A program made the position numbers and the translations under genes. Of a stretch of 64,000 nucleotides of DNA, positions 9,424-18,206 are shown one piece after another (position 1 is the stretch's first letter; every line of letters begins with the position of its first letter). This stretch comes from Anaerolineales bacterium. Its GTDB lineage: Bacteria; Chloroflexota; Anaerolineae; 4572-78; J111. The notes below the pieces were generated by a model, which saw nothing but the letters and a program-made list of their open reading frames with translations, was not told where the DNA came from and did not search any database. The stretch lies in contig JABTUK010000001.1 of assembly GCA_015075405.1 (NCBI GenBank), positions 1,674,001-1,738,000 on the forward strand, given 5' to 3'.

Positions 9424-10503
9424 ATGACTCCTCAAGATATTGCCCATTATCGCCTCGCTAACCAGCACATCGCTGATCCCCACTTGAAAGAACCGGACCA
9501 GGTGGTTGCCCGGCTCGGCGCGTTGCAAGCCCAGGATTACGCTGGGGCCAAATGGTCTATCGGCTTGCGCCTGCCTGACGCTACCGAGGCCGACATCGAA
9601 CAGGCCATCGCCGATAAGACCATCGTCCGTACCTGGCCGATGCGCGGAACGCTCCACTTTGTGGCCGCCGCCGACGCCCGCTGGCTGCTCCAACTTCTCA
9701 CCCCGCGCGTCATCGCCCAAACCGCCGGACGGTACCGCCAGCTAGAGCTGGATGAGGCTATCTTTGCCCGCAGCAAGGAACTGTTCGCCGGGGCATTGCA
9801 GGGCGGTCAGCAGTTAACCCGGGCTGACATGCAGCAGCTTCTGGAAGAGGCCGGCATCTCCACGGCCGGCCAGCGGGGCTATCACATCCTGGTGCGCTCG
9901 GCCCAGGACGGGTTGATTTGCTTTGGCGTGCCCCAGGGCAAGCAGCAAACCTTTACCCTGCTCGACGAATGGATTGCCCCCACCCCGACCTGGGAGCGCG
10001 ACGAGGCCCTGGCCGAACTGGCTAATCGCTACTTTACCGGTCACGGCCCGGCCACTATCCACGATTTGGCCTGGTGGTCGGGCCTGACCCTCACCGACGC
10101 CAGGGCCGGGCTGGAACAGATTAAAGCTAAGCTTCGCTCGGAAACGATTAACGGCCAGACCTACTGGCTGTCGCCGGATACACCCGCCCTCCCCGAACAT
10201 TCACCCACGGCCTACCTGCTGCCCGGCTTCGACGAATACCTGCTCGGCTATACCGACCGCAGCGCTGTGCTGAAGCCGGAGCACGCTCCCAAAATCGTCC
10301 CCGGCAACAACGGCATGTTCATGCCAACTGTAGTGCTGGACGGCCAGGTGGCCGGCCTGTGGAAGCGCACCTTCAAGAAGGATAGGCTGACCCTTACCCT
10401 CAGCCCGTTTACCTCCTTCAGCCCGGCCCACCGCCAAGCCCTCAACTCCGCCGCCGAACGCTACCGCAAGTTTGTCGGGGCAGCGGCGGTGGAGGTCAGC
10501 TAA
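9424..10503 (+). CDS. Winged-helix DNA-binding protein of the AlkZ-like family (HTH_42)
   Basis: 359 aa, close to the family's usual length. The N-terminal LQAQDYAGAKWSIGLR (about 37-52) is the hallmark Q-x-Q-D segment, and RTWPMRGTLHFV (about 70-81) is the second conserved block. The C-terminal VVLDGQVAGLWKR block is present. Relatives include interstrand-crosslink DNA glycosylases (AlkZ/YcaQ) and the more distant AlkX branch. The QxQD form fits the AlkX-like side, so glycosylase activity is not assured. A truncated relative lies just upstream, so this may have been a tandem pair. A possible role is repair of alkylated or crosslinked DNA. No good Shine-Dalgarno sequence precedes the ATG. Confidence 0.75.
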   Translation: MTPQDIAHYRLANQHIADPHLKEPDQVVARLGALQAQDYAGAKWSIGLRLPDATEADIEQAIADKTIVRTWPMRGTLHFVAAADARWLLQLLTPRVIAQTAGRYRQLELDEAIFARSKELFAGALQGGQQLTRADMQQLLEEAGISTAGQRGYHILVRSAQDGLICFGVPQGKQQTFTLLDEWIAPTPTWERDEALAELANRYFTGHGPATIHDLAWWSGLTLTDARAGLEQIKAKLRSETINGQTYWLSPDTPALPEHSPTAYLLPGFDEYLLGYTDRSAVLKPEHAPKIVPGNNGMFMPTVVLDGQVAGLWKRTFKKDRLTLTLSPFTSFSPAHRQALNSAAERYRKFVGAAAVEVS

Positions 10504-10513
10504 AGTTTCATAA

Positions 10514-10542
10514 TGTAGGACAAGCTAACAGCTTGTCCTACA
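10514..10542. repeat. Perfect 13-bp hairpin after the AlkZ-like gene
   Basis: TGTAGGACAAGCT and AGCTTGTCCTACA pair perfectly around a 3-nt AAC loop. There is no T-tract. It may act as a transcription or mRNA-end signal, or be a REP-like dispersed repeat; this is the only copy in the window. Confidence 0.7.
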
Positions 10543-10591
10543 TGGTTATGTTGCCGCCATCACTCTGGCTGTTCAATCGGGCCAAATCGGG

Positions 10592-10618
10592 TATAATCCA
10601 CTGCGGGCTGAGGCCCGC
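10592..10618 (+). promoter_or_regulatory. Candidate -10 box and leader hairpin before the MFS gene
   Basis: TATAAT at 10592-10597 is a consensus -10, but no good -35 lies at the right distance. A GCGGGC-TGAG-GCCCGC hairpin (10603-10618) would sit in the leader, about 30 nt before the ATG and its AGAGGT site. Confidence 0.4.
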
Positions 10619-10646
10619 AAACTCAGGGAACAGAAAGAGGTAAACG

Positions 10647-11903
10647 ATGAATAAAAACGAGCCGATTGGCTCGATTGGTCTGGCGAACACCGCGGAGGTA
10701 CAGGCAGCTGGCCGGCAGGCCAGAAGTTTTGGCGAATTTGTGGGGCTGATGGCGCTGATGATCTCCCTGGTCGCCCTGTCTATTGACGCGGTTCTGCCCG
10801 CCTTAGCGGAGATTGGCCAGGAGTTGGGGGTGCAGCGTGAAAATGATAACCAGCTTATCATCTCGTTGTTGTTCCTGGGCATGGCCGCCGGCCAGATGAT
10901 TTACGGCCCCTTATCCGACAGCACCGGCCGCAAGCCGGCCATTTATGCCGGCTTTGGCCTGTTTATGGGCGGCAGCCTGCTGGCCCTGTTAGCCCCCAGC
11001 TTTCCGCTGCTGCTGGCTGGACGAGTATTGCAAGGCATCGGGGCCGCCGGGCCGCGCATTGTCACCGTAGCCTTGATTCGAGACCAGTATGAGGGACGGG
11101 CCATGGCGCGGGTGATGTCGTTTGTGATGGCCGTGTTTATCCTGGTGCCGGTCATCGCCCCGCTGCTGGGGCAAACCATCTTGCTGGTGGCTCATTGGCG
11201 GGCTATCTTTGGGCTTTACCTGGGGCTGGCGCTCATTGCCTCGCTCTGGTTTGCCCTGCGCCAGCCCGAAACCCTGACCCCCGGCCAGCGTATCCCCTTC
11301 TCCCTCACCCGGATTGGGCAGGCCATCCGCGAGGTGGTCAGCAACCGCCCGGCCCTGGGTTATACCCTGACCCTGGGCACGGTTTTTGGGGCGTTCATCG
11401 GCTATCTCAATTCATCCCAGCAGCTCTTTCAAAACCAGTACGGGCTGGGCCAATTGTTCCCGCTCTACTTTGCCATCCTGGCCCTGGCGATTGGCAGCGC
11501 CTCCTTCCTTAACGCCCGGTTGGTCATGCGCTATGGCATGCGCTGGCTGTCCCGCACCGCCCTGCTGACCCTGGCCGGGTTGTCGCTGCTCTTCTGGCTG
11601 CTGGCCTACGCCTGGGCCGGCCAGCCACCCTTATGGGCTTTGATGGTCTATTTCCTGATCTCCTTTTTCTGCATCGGTCTCCTGTTTGGCAACCTCAACG
11701 CCCTGGCCATGGAACCCCTCGGCCACATTGCTGGCATCGGCGCGGCCGTGGTTGGCTCACTCTCTACCTTTATCTCCCTCATGCTCGGCACGCTGATTGG
11801 CCAGAGCTACAATGGCACTGTGCTGCCACTGATCGCCGGCTTTGCCCTGCTCAGCCTGGCCGCTCTGGGGGTCATGCATTGGGTCGAGGCCAGGAGGTTA
11901 TAA
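10647..11903 (+). CDS. MFS transporter, Bcr/CflA-type multidrug efflux
   Basis: 418 aa with about twelve hydrophobic helices. Helix 1 carries SIDAVLPALAEIG, the SID-x-x-LPA signature of Bcr/CflA drug:proton antiporters. The loop between helices 2 and 3 has motif A (GPLSDSTGRKP). Helix 4 has AGRVLQGIGAAG, the usual motif B arginine region. Expected in the cytoplasmic membrane, exporting drugs or other small amphipathic compounds with proton influx; the substrate cannot be read. The DinB-family gene starts 2 bp after its stop, so the two are probably co-transcribed. Confidence 0.85.
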   Translation: MNKNEPIGSIGLANTAEVQAAGRQARSFGEFVGLMALMISLVALSIDAVLPALAEIGQELGVQRENDNQLIISLLFLGMAAGQMIYGPLSDSTGRKPAIYAGFGLFMGGSLLALLAPSFPLLLAGRVLQGIGAAGPRIVTVALIRDQYEGRAMARVMSFVMAVFILVPVIAPLLGQTILLVAHWRAIFGLYLGLALIASLWFALRQPETLTPGQRIPFSLTRIGQAIREVVSNRPALGYTLTLGTVFGAFIGYLNSSQQLFQNQYGLGQLFPLYFAILALAIGSASFLNARLVMRYGMRWLSRTALLTLAGLSLLFWLLAYAWAGQPPLWALMVYFLISFFCIGLLFGNLNALAMEPLGHIAGIGAAVVGSLSTFISLMLGTLIGQSYNGTVLPLIAGFALLSLAALGVMHWVEARRL

Positions 11904-11905
11904 AA

Positions 11906-12427
11906 ATGAAACTTATTCCCAAACCTCAAGCGGGCGAATATGCGCCCTATGCTATCATGTACATCGGCTTGCTGCCCGATGATGAGCGAGTCTTGCAGCA
12001 CATGCAGGACAACATGCAGGCAGTGTTCAAGCTGATCCGCGCCCTGCCCGCCGAAAGGCTGACCTCGCGTTGGGCGGCCGGCGAGTGGACCATCAAAGAA
12101 ATCCTGGGACATATTGTGGATGACGAGCGTATTTACTGCTACCGCGCCCTGCGCTTTGCCCGCAATGATCCCACCGAACTGCCCGGCTTTGAGCAGGATG
12201 ACTATGTGGCTTATTCCGGGGCCAACGAGCGCGAGCTGGAGGAGATTCTGGCCGAATATGCAGCGGTGCGCCAGGCTACTTTGACCTTTTTCAACAGCCT
12301 GGAGGCGCGGGCGCTGACCCGCGCCGGTGTGGCCAACGGCCATCTGATGAGCGTCCGGGCCGCTGCCTACCATATCGCCGGCCATGAACTGCACCATCTG
12401 GAAAGCATCAGGCAGAATTATTTGTAA
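11906..12427 (+). CDS. DinB-family putative metal-dependent protein
   Basis: 173 aa from ATG 11906, with AGGAGG at 11892-11897. It has the four-helix pattern of the DinB/YfiT superfamily: WAAGEWTIKEILGHIVDDE places one His on helix 2, and AGHELHHLESI supplies the C-terminal His pair of the usual metal triad. These small proteins often act as thiol-dependent or metal-dependent transferases, but the substrate is unknown here. It is coupled to the upstream efflux gene. Confidence 0.8.
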   Translation: MKLIPKPQAGEYAPYAIMYIGLLPDDERVLQHMQDNMQAVFKLIRALPAERLTSRWAAGEWTIKEILGHIVDDERIYCYRALRFARNDPTELPGFEQDDYVAYSGANERELEEILAEYAAVRQATLTFFNSLEARALTRAGVANGHLMSVRAAAYHIAGHELHHLESIRQNYL

Positions 12428-12544
12428 GGCCTCAAGCTCTGAAGGGCTGTAACCCCGCACGCCGGAGCGAAACCTGTAAGCGGTTGAGGAACAATCAGGA
12501 GGTATTCGTGACATATTTCACTAGCGTTTAGAGCTAGATGGGGT

Positions 12545-12550
12545 TATAAT
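12545..12550 (+). promoter_or_regulatory. Candidate -10 box of the acyltransferase gene
   Basis: TATAAT lies about 50 bp before the ATG at 12601; no convincing -35 accompanies it. Just upstream, AGGAGG at 12498-12503 precedes GTG and seven codons ending in TAG (12508-12531). This is either a tiny leader ORF or the remains of a gene start. Confidence 0.4.
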
Positions 12551-12600
12551 GCGGCTGTAACCTCAGCGTGATACGATTATCTTTATCAATGGAGACTGCT

Positions 12601-13728
12601 ATGAATTCCCTCAGCCGCATCTATTTTCTGGACAATCTACGTGCCTTTGTTATCTTGTTGGTGGTGGTATTGCACGGCTCGATGACCTACATGGCTTACG
12701 CCCCTGCCTGGTGGTACGTGCTTGACCCCCAAAACAGCCTTTTTTTTACCCTGCTGGTCCTGCTGATTGACATCCCCATTATGCTGGTCATGTTTTTTGT
12801 GGCTGGCTATTTTGCCTTACCTTCGCTGAACAAGCGTGGCCCACGCGCCTTTCTCAGGGACAAATTCATCCGGGTCGGTGTGCCCTGGCTGGTGGGGGTG
12901 TTGTTGCTGGCCCCCCCAACCGCCTATCTGATCTACTACACACGGGCGGTTCCGCTTACCTTTTTTCAGTTCTGGGCCACGGAGTTTTGGGGCGAAGGCT
13001 ACCAGCAGTCGGTCTATTGGTTTCTGGGCATCCTGCTGTTCTTCTTTCTGCTGCTGAGCCTGGTTTACAGCTTGAGTAGCAAGTTGCAGGCGGCCCAACG
13101 CCACTTGGGGCAGCCTTCCTGGAAGCTTTTTGCCGGCTTCTGGGCCTTGATGACCCTGGGCATGTTCCTGATGAATCAGCTTTTTCCGGCGGCCGATACC
13201 TGGTTTACTCGCTGGTATATCCTGGTCTTCCAGCCGCTGCGCGTACCGCTGTATGTCGGCTACTTTATCCTGGGTCTGTACGCCTATCTGAACGGCTGGT
13301 TTAGCGAAGGCGGCTACCGGCCCCGTTTGCTCCCTTGGGCGGCCCTAACGATTCTATCGGGGCTGCTGTATCTGGCCTACCGGCTGTTTGTCATGCCTGC
13401 TTCGCCCGAACCAACCCTGCTTGTTCAGGCGGGCTATGCGGCGCTTTTTAATACCGTCTGCCTGTCCGCCTTGCTGGCCGGGGCGGCCCTCTTTCAACAG
13501 AAAGTCAACCGGGCCAGCCCCTTCTGGAGCAGCCTGGCTCTCAGCTCTTACGGGATTTACTTTATTCACCTCTTGATTTTATATCCCCTGGCTTACCTTT
13601 TTGTGCCGGTCGCGCTACCACTTTTGCTCAAAGCGCCGCTGGTGATTGGGTTGGGTTTGCTCCTCTCCTGGGCCGTCAGCGCCCTGGTGCTGACCAAAAC
13701 CCCGCTGCTCCAGCGGGCATTTGCTTGA
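12601..13728 (+). CDS. Acyltransferase 3 family membrane protein (OafA/YrhL type)
   Basis: 375 aa from ATG 12601, with GGAG seven bases upstream; two earlier in-frame starts (12568, 12589) lack a site. The opening IYFLDNLRAFVILLVVVLHG is the family signature (LDxLRAxA...VxxxH), with the catalytic His on helix 1. RDKFIRVGVPWLVG near residue 83 matches the second conserved Arg-rich block. About ten helices follow. Such enzymes move acyl groups, often acetyl, across the membrane onto surface sugars. The acceptor is unknown. It converges with the propeller gene that ends at 13752. Confidence 0.85.
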   Translation: MNSLSRIYFLDNLRAFVILLVVVLHGSMTYMAYAPAWWYVLDPQNSLFFTLLVLLIDIPIMLVMFFVAGYFALPSLNKRGPRAFLRDKFIRVGVPWLVGVLLLAPPTAYLIYYTRAVPLTFFQFWATEFWGEGYQQSVYWFLGILLFFFLLLSLVYSLSSKLQAAQRHLGQPSWKLFAGFWALMTLGMFLMNQLFPAADTWFTRWYILVFQPLRVPLYVGYFILGLYAYLNGWFSEGGYRPRLLPWAALTILSGLLYLAYRLFVMPASPEPTLLVQAGYAALFNTVCLSALLAGAALFQQKVNRASPFWSSLALSSYGIYFIHLLILYPLAYLFVPVALPLLLKAPLVIGLGLLLSWAVSALVLTKTPLLQRAFA

Positions 13729-13751
13729 GCAAAGAGCCAAACTTCCTTAAA

Positions 13752-16229
13752 TTATTTCGCCGTCCGCACATTTTCGGGCCGGGCGTAGGCGCAGACCTGA
13801 TCCTGAGGGCTAAAAACTGTCAATTTGCCCTGGGTGATAAACCAAACCCGGCCATCCGCGGCCACAGCGACATCTCTAACTGCATCCGGGCGGGGCGGCT
13901 CGGCAGTAAATGGGTCGGGGGAGGGATCCAACGCCGGGTCGCCCAGGCCATCGGCTGCCGTAAAGCGGCACGACTGCTCCGGTGTGGCATAAACAACGCC
14001 ATTTTCGTTAAAATTGGGCAGCTTGCACCAGTAACAAAACGAGGTCACAATCCCCCAGGCCCCTCCGTTGGAGTCTACCGCGGCCGGAAAAGCGAAGGGC
14101 GCTGGCAGGGTGACATTTAGGCCCTGCCAGCCATCCCCGCTCCAGCGCAGCCAGCCATTGTCACCCCCAAACCAGACGCCCCCAGCCGGACTGCCGGCCA
14201 AATATAACTCAAATGAACCGGCCGTCCAGCCTTCTGCCGGCTGGAGCCACTGCTGGCCGTTGAACAGATAGGGCGCTTTACCCGGTACCGAAAGCCAAAC
14301 CTGTCCAGCAGGGGTCACGACGACGCCATTAGGGGCCAGATCCGTGGCCGGCAGCGCCAGGGGTCGCCACTCCTGGTCTTCAAACCGGGCCAGGGTGTGA
14401 GTCTCGTCCTGCTTAAAAATTGCCCAGAGCCGGTTTGACCCATCTACCGTTAGCCGCATCACCGCCAGAGCCGGCAGCCCCTCGGCTAGGCTCACGTGTT
14501 GCCAATTGCCCTCTTCAAAACGATATAGGCCATCCGTTCGCGTTGCCACCCAGACCGTCCCGGCGTCGGTCACGGCCAGATCGGTGATAGGGTAAGATAG
14601 AATCGAGGCGTTAGCGGCAATACTCGCCAACAAGGCTTCAGGCAGGTCAAAACTACGCCAGGTCAGGCCATCAAAGTGGACCAGGGCATCGCCCCCTATT
14701 GCCCAGATCGAGCCGGTGGCCGAAGCAGTCAGATGAGTGAAATTATCGCCCTGGTCAGCCAGCACCTGCCAGAGCGGTGGCTTGATGAGCGCGGCTTTAG
14801 GCGCAAGGGCAGCCTGCTGCGGCAGATAGAACTCTCCTTCCGGCGGCTCCACCAGCGACCAGATCAAGCTGCCGCTGGTGTAAGTCAGCACGGCTCGCCC
14901 CGTACCGCCGCCATAATGACTGGTGATTTGTACCTCGGCTGTCGTCCCCTGGATAGCCCCAACCACTGAATATTCGGCACTGCCCGCCGGCAGACAGTCG
15001 GTTCGAGAGGCATCGGGCAGCGTGCCGCAGTGCCAGCCCTGAAGCTGCGTCCCGGTTTGGGTCAAGGTCAAGTCGAAGGGAAAGTCGGGCGGGCTAGTTT
15101 GCCACTCACCCCTGAAATCGGCTACGGCGTCGGGCGGGGTGAATACGGTCAAGCCAGCGCCAAAGCTGCCTACCCAGACCTGCCCCGCCGGGCTGACGGC
15201 CACTGCCCTTAAGTCTTGGCTGGCAAAGTGTTCGGGCAGATAAGTCGTCCAGGCCGCGCCGTCAAAGCGGCTCACCTGGCCGCCGCCCACGGCCCATAGG
15301 CGTCCGGCGGCATCCACGGCCAGAGCGGTCATCGGCTGACCAGCCAGATGGGTCGTCCACTGTTGGCCGTCAAATTGGCTGAGGCCGGCGCTAGTGCCAA
15401 ACCACTTGTGACCATTGGGGGTAACGGCTGCGGCAAAAACGGTGTTATCCACCAGGCCGGCAGCGGTGGTGTAAACGGTCCAGCGACCTTCAGCAGGGCT
15501 ATAAACGCTCACCCCGCCGTTGGTCCCAAACCAGACCAGCCCTTCTTTGTCTACGGTCACGGCGTGAACCCAGTTGTCGGCCAGGCCATCGGCTACGGTA
15601 TAGGTGGTCCAGCGCTGGCCGTCAAAGCGGCTGACCCCCTCGGCCAGGTGGGCCGCCCACAGGGTTCCGTCTGCTTCCAGCGCCAGGGACTCGATGCCGC
15701 TGCTGGCCAGTCCATCACGACCGTAGGTATAACTCTGCCACTGCTGCCCATCGAACACGCTCAGGCCGCGTCCCGTTCCAAACCAGATCCGGCCATCAGG
15801 GGTGGGGAGGATGGTTTTCACGTTAGCGTCGGCCAGACCCTTGGCCATAGGTTGCAAGGTTCGGGTCGGGGGGTCGAAGTAGACATCGGCCACTGGATAA
15901 CTCGTCCAGGTCTGCCCATCCAGGCTGCTGACGCTGCCCTCGTAAGTCCCAATCCAGGCCCGGCCACTGGCGTCGAAGGCAATGGTCCAGATTTTGTCGT
16001 CGGGCAGTCCGTTAGCAGTGGTGTAGGTGGTGAAAGTTGGCTCTACCGGAGCGGTGGTTGGGCTGCTGTCCTGCGGCAGCGGGGCCGCCCCGGCAGTCGA
16101 AGCGGCCTGCCAGCCGATGAGGAGGATGAACAGCAGCCACAGCAGCCAGCGGTAAACTGTTCCGGTGGGGGTGGTGCGGTTTGATAAGCCGTTATCAAGG
16201 TGATTCTCCACTACTGCGTTTATAGTCAT
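13752..16229 (-). CDS. Secreted multi-blade beta-propeller (Reg_prop / ligand-sensor type repeats)
   Basis: 825 aa from ATG 16229, preceded by GGAGGT; an ATG at 16244 overlaps that site. A signal or anchor helix (about 28-50) leads to at least ten repeats of the form G-x-W-x-G-T/S-x-G-G-x-x-x-F-D-G-x-x-W-x-x-Y (for example RIWFGTGRGLSVFDGQQW). These match the periplasmic propellers of hybrid two-component sensors. No kinase or other cytoplasmic domain follows, so it is a stand-alone propeller. An inserted module near residues 370-460 (DFRGEWQTSPPDFPF and later SHYGGGTGRAVL) interrupts the blades and has a different, possibly beta-sandwich, character. Role unknown; perhaps a surface protein-interaction platform. 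Confidence 0.75.
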   Translation of the reverse strand: MTINAVVENHLDNGLSNRTTPTGTVYRWLLWLLFILLIGWQAASTAGAAPLPQDSSPTTAPVEPTFTTYTTANGLPDDKIWTIAFDASGRAWIGTYEGSVSSLDGQTWTSYPVADVYFDPPTRTLQPMAKGLADANVKTILPTPDGRIWFGTGRGLSVFDGQQWQSYTYGRDGLASSGIESLALEADGTLWAAHLAEGVSRFDGQRWTTYTVADGLADNWVHAVTVDKEGLVWFGTNGGVSVYSPAEGRWTVYTTAAGLVDNTVFAAAVTPNGHKWFGTSAGLSQFDGQQWTTHLAGQPMTALAVDAAGRLWAVGGGQVSRFDGAAWTTYLPEHFASQDLRAVAVSPAGQVWVGSFGAGLTVFTPPDAVADFRGEWQTSPPDFPFDLTLTQTGTQLQGWHCGTLPDASRTDCLPAGSAEYSVVGAIQGTTAEVQITSHYGGGTGRAVLTYTSGSLIWSLVEPPEGEFYLPQQAALAPKAALIKPPLWQVLADQGDNFTHLTASATGSIWAIGGDALVHFDGLTWRSFDLPEALLASIAANASILSYPITDLAVTDAGTVWVATRTDGLYRFEEGNWQHVSLAEGLPALAVMRLTVDGSNRLWAIFKQDETHTLARFEDQEWRPLALPATDLAPNGVVVTPAGQVWLSVPGKAPYLFNGQQWLQPAEGWTAGSFELYLAGSPAGGVWFGGDNGWLRWSGDGWQGLNVTLPAPFAFPAAVDSNGGAWGIVTSFCYWCKLPNFNENGVVYATPEQSCRFTAADGLGDPALDPSPDPFTAEPPRPDAVRDVAVAADGRVWFITQGKLTVFSPQDQVCAYARPENVRTAK

Positions 16230-16324
16230 ACTACTAACCTCCACTGCTTGAGAGGATAAACGGTAGCCATCCCAAAATCGTTACGCCGACCGTTACGAGA
16301 AGAGTCATGCCCTTACTCTTGGCT

Positions 16325-16696
16325 CTAGCCGTCAAAATCTATGGTTTCGGTATAATTCGCCGGGCTGCTAAGGGGCAGGATATGCAGCCGGACAGGGGTA
16401 ATTCTGACTACGGTGTGCCATCGGCGCTGCTCGGTTGAAAACAGATCGGTGCTGTCTTGAACGAGGTCAGCCGTGCCATGCAGTTGCCAGGTTTCAGTGG
16501 TCACAGCTACTTCCGGTTCAGTCTCCAGGTTGAAAAGATGATCCGATGTATTGGGGACCAGCAGATACAAGCTGGTTCCCCGCCCGGCGCAGCGGACCAT
16601 CGCAGCCTGTAGACCGGCCGGGCCGGTGGTGGCCAGGGTACACAAGTCTGTTTCGGCCAGGATTTGAGCCGCCCGGTCACGCAATCTGTCTAACAT
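16325..16696 (-). CDS. PNPOx-like FMN-binding split-barrel protein
   Basis: 123 aa from ATG 16696. The start lies inside the 3' end of the SthA-like gene (20-bp overlap), so it is likely translated by coupling; its own ribosome site is weak. The opening ILAETDLCTLATTGPAG and later LYLLVPNTSDHLFNLE fit the pyridoxamine 5'-phosphate oxidase-like superfamily, whose members bind FMN or F420 and reduce or sense small molecules. Its place at the end of a redox cluster suggests a flavin-linked role. A weak AAGAGT/ACTCTT hairpin (16300-16320) follows the stop. Confidence 0.7.
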   Translation of the reverse strand: MLDRLRDRAAQILAETDLCTLATTGPAGLQAAMVRCAGRGTSLYLLVPNTSDHLFNLETEPEVAVTTETWQLHGTADLVQDSTDLFSTEQRRWHTVVRITPVRLHILPLSSPANYTETIDFDG

Positions 16697-18092
16697 GATA
16701 ACTGCCTTTAGCGTTCCCCAGACGCCGCAGCCCATCGAAGGCCGCATTCTTGTAAGCATAGCTGTAGGTAGGTGTGGGCAACGTAATCGCACTGAAGATG
16801 TCAACGGTTCCCCCGTAGTGCAGCACCATTTGCCCGGCCCCAATGATTTCCGAAGCAATTTCACCCAGGCAGTGAACCCCCAGCAGCCGCCGGTCGTCCC
16901 GGCGGAAAATGAGTTTTAGCAACCCATCGTGGCCGGAGATGGCCCCCCGCGGGATGCTGGCAAATGTAGCCCGACCGACCGCATACTCTAGCCCTTGCTC
17001 CTGGCATTGTTCTTCGGTCAGGCCGACCCCGGCCATTTCCGGCATGGCGTACACCGCCGAGATCGGGATCGAGTCAACCATTTCCAGGAAATCAATGCCG
17101 AAGGCCAGGCAGGCCGCTACCCGGCCTTGCTCCATCGCCACCGACGATAATCCCGGCCCCAGCACGTCGCCGGCCGCGTATACCCCAGGCACGTTGGTCT
17201 GGAAATTCTGGTCAACCACAATGTAGCCCCGCCCATCTACCGCCACCCCGATGTCATCCAGCCCCAGGTCTTCTGTGTTCGGGCTGCGGCCGGTAGCGAA
17301 AAAGACGGCTTCGGCCTGGCAGGTTGCGCCGTTTGACAGGCTGACGTGGAGTTGATCCCCCCGGCGTGTGACTGCCTCTGTCCCAGCCCCAAGGATAACC
17401 CGAACGCCGCGTTCCTCAAAAATCTGAGCCATCATGCGGGCCAACTCTCCATCCATCGTCGGGGCCAGCCGATTGCCCATTTGGACCAGGGTCACGCTGG
17501 CCCCCAGCGCATTGAAGATAGTCGCAAATTCAACCCCGACCGGGCCACCACCTACGATGCAGAGGCTCTTGGGCAGGGTGGTGAGACTGTAAATGTCGTC
17601 CACATCGAAGACAGCCCGATCATCAAAGGGAATGTTAGCCGGACGCAGCGGCCGCGAGCCGGTGGCAATGAGGATGACGCGGGCCGACAACTCGACCACG
17701 CTGCCATCCTCCCCGGTCAGGAGGACCTTGCCGCCTGGGGCAAGCCGCGCTGTTCCGTGCAAGTAGGCGACATCCAGCAGGGCGATACGACGCGCAGTGG
17801 CTGCCTGCAAGGATTGGCAGACCTGCCGGGTTCGCTCGGCCAGTTTATCGAGCGCCACCGCCGGTGGAGCGCCCAGGTCTACCCCATAGACTTCCTGGTG
17901 ATAGAAACCGGTCAGGGCCAGCGCGGCTTCGCGCAGCGTTTTGGTGGGTGCGCCGCCGCGAGTGGTCGGAGTTCCGCCGGGTTTGTTCCGTTCGATGATC
18001 GCCACACGATAGCCAAAGTAGGAGGCCAGTTGGGCCGCGCTTTCTCCGGCCGGGCCGGAACCGATGACAATCATATCGTAGTTGTTGGACAT
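16677..18092 (-). CDS. sthA: SthA-like pyridine nucleotide-disulfide oxidoreductase family flavoprotein lacking the active-site cysteines
   Basis: 471 aa from ATG 18092 (GAGGT upstream). FAD motif GSGPAG (11-16), NAD(P) motif IVGGGPVGVEF near 175, second FAD motif YAAGDVLGPGLSS near 310. The C-terminal half follows soluble transhydrogenase SthA closely: VYAMPEMAGVGLTEEQ, GVHCLGEIASEIIGAGQ and a final AAFDGLRRLG. Where disulfide reductases have CxxxxC and E. coli SthA keeps one Cys, this protein reads GGTPTTRGGAPTK with no cysteine. It cannot use a redox disulfide, so hydride transfer between NAD(H) and NADP(H) or to another acceptor is likely. It follows the Dyp peroxidase cluster on the same strand. 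Confidence 0.75.
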   Translation of the reverse strand: MSNNYDMIVIGSGPAGESAAQLASYFGYRVAIIERNKPGGTPTTRGGAPTKTLREAALALTGFYHQEVYGVDLGAPPAVALDKLAERTRQVCQSLQAATARRIALLDVAYLHGTARLAPGGKVLLTGEDGSVVELSARVILIATGSRPLRPANIPFDDRAVFDVDDIYSLTTLPKSLCIVGGGPVGVEFATIFNALGASVTLVQMGNRLAPTMDGELARMMAQIFEERGVRVILGAGTEAVTRRGDQLHVSLSNGATCQAEAVFFATGRSPNTEDLGLDDIGVAVDGRGYIVVDQNFQTNVPGVYAAGDVLGPGLSSVAMEQGRVAACLAFGIDFLEMVDSIPISAVYAMPEMAGVGLTEEQCQEQGLEYAVGRATFASIPRGAISGHDGLLKLIFRRDDRRLLGVHCLGEIASEIIGAGQMVLHYGGTVDIFSAITLPTPTYSYAYKNAAFDGLRRLGNAKGSYHVRQIA

Positions 18093-18137
18093 TGGATACC
18101 TCACTTGATCAAATCCAAGATTTAAATGAGTCAAAAC

Positions 18138-18200
18138 GTGGTGCGTAGTGCGTGGTGCGTAAAGAGCAATTTGCTACGCTTCACGCACTACGGACTACGC
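18138..18200. repeat. Self-complementary short-period array (GCGTGGT / GCGTAGT units)
   Basis: GTGGTGCGTAGTGCGTGG on the left faces CACGCACTACGGACTACGC on the right. It fills the gap between the TPR and SthA-like genes. The same unit reappears at 33098-33153. Confidence 0.85.
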
Positions 18201-18206
18201 TATATT

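Noticed and set aside
11633..11905. Upstream extension of the DinB-like frame inside the transporter gene
   Set aside because: A perfect AGGAGG before ATG 11906 and the family start at that point; the extension is a shadow of the transporter.
15348..16184. 278-codon plus-strand frame opposite the beta-propeller gene
   Set aside because: The minus-strand frame has regular propeller repeats, a signal helix and a GGAGGT site; the plus frame has none of these.
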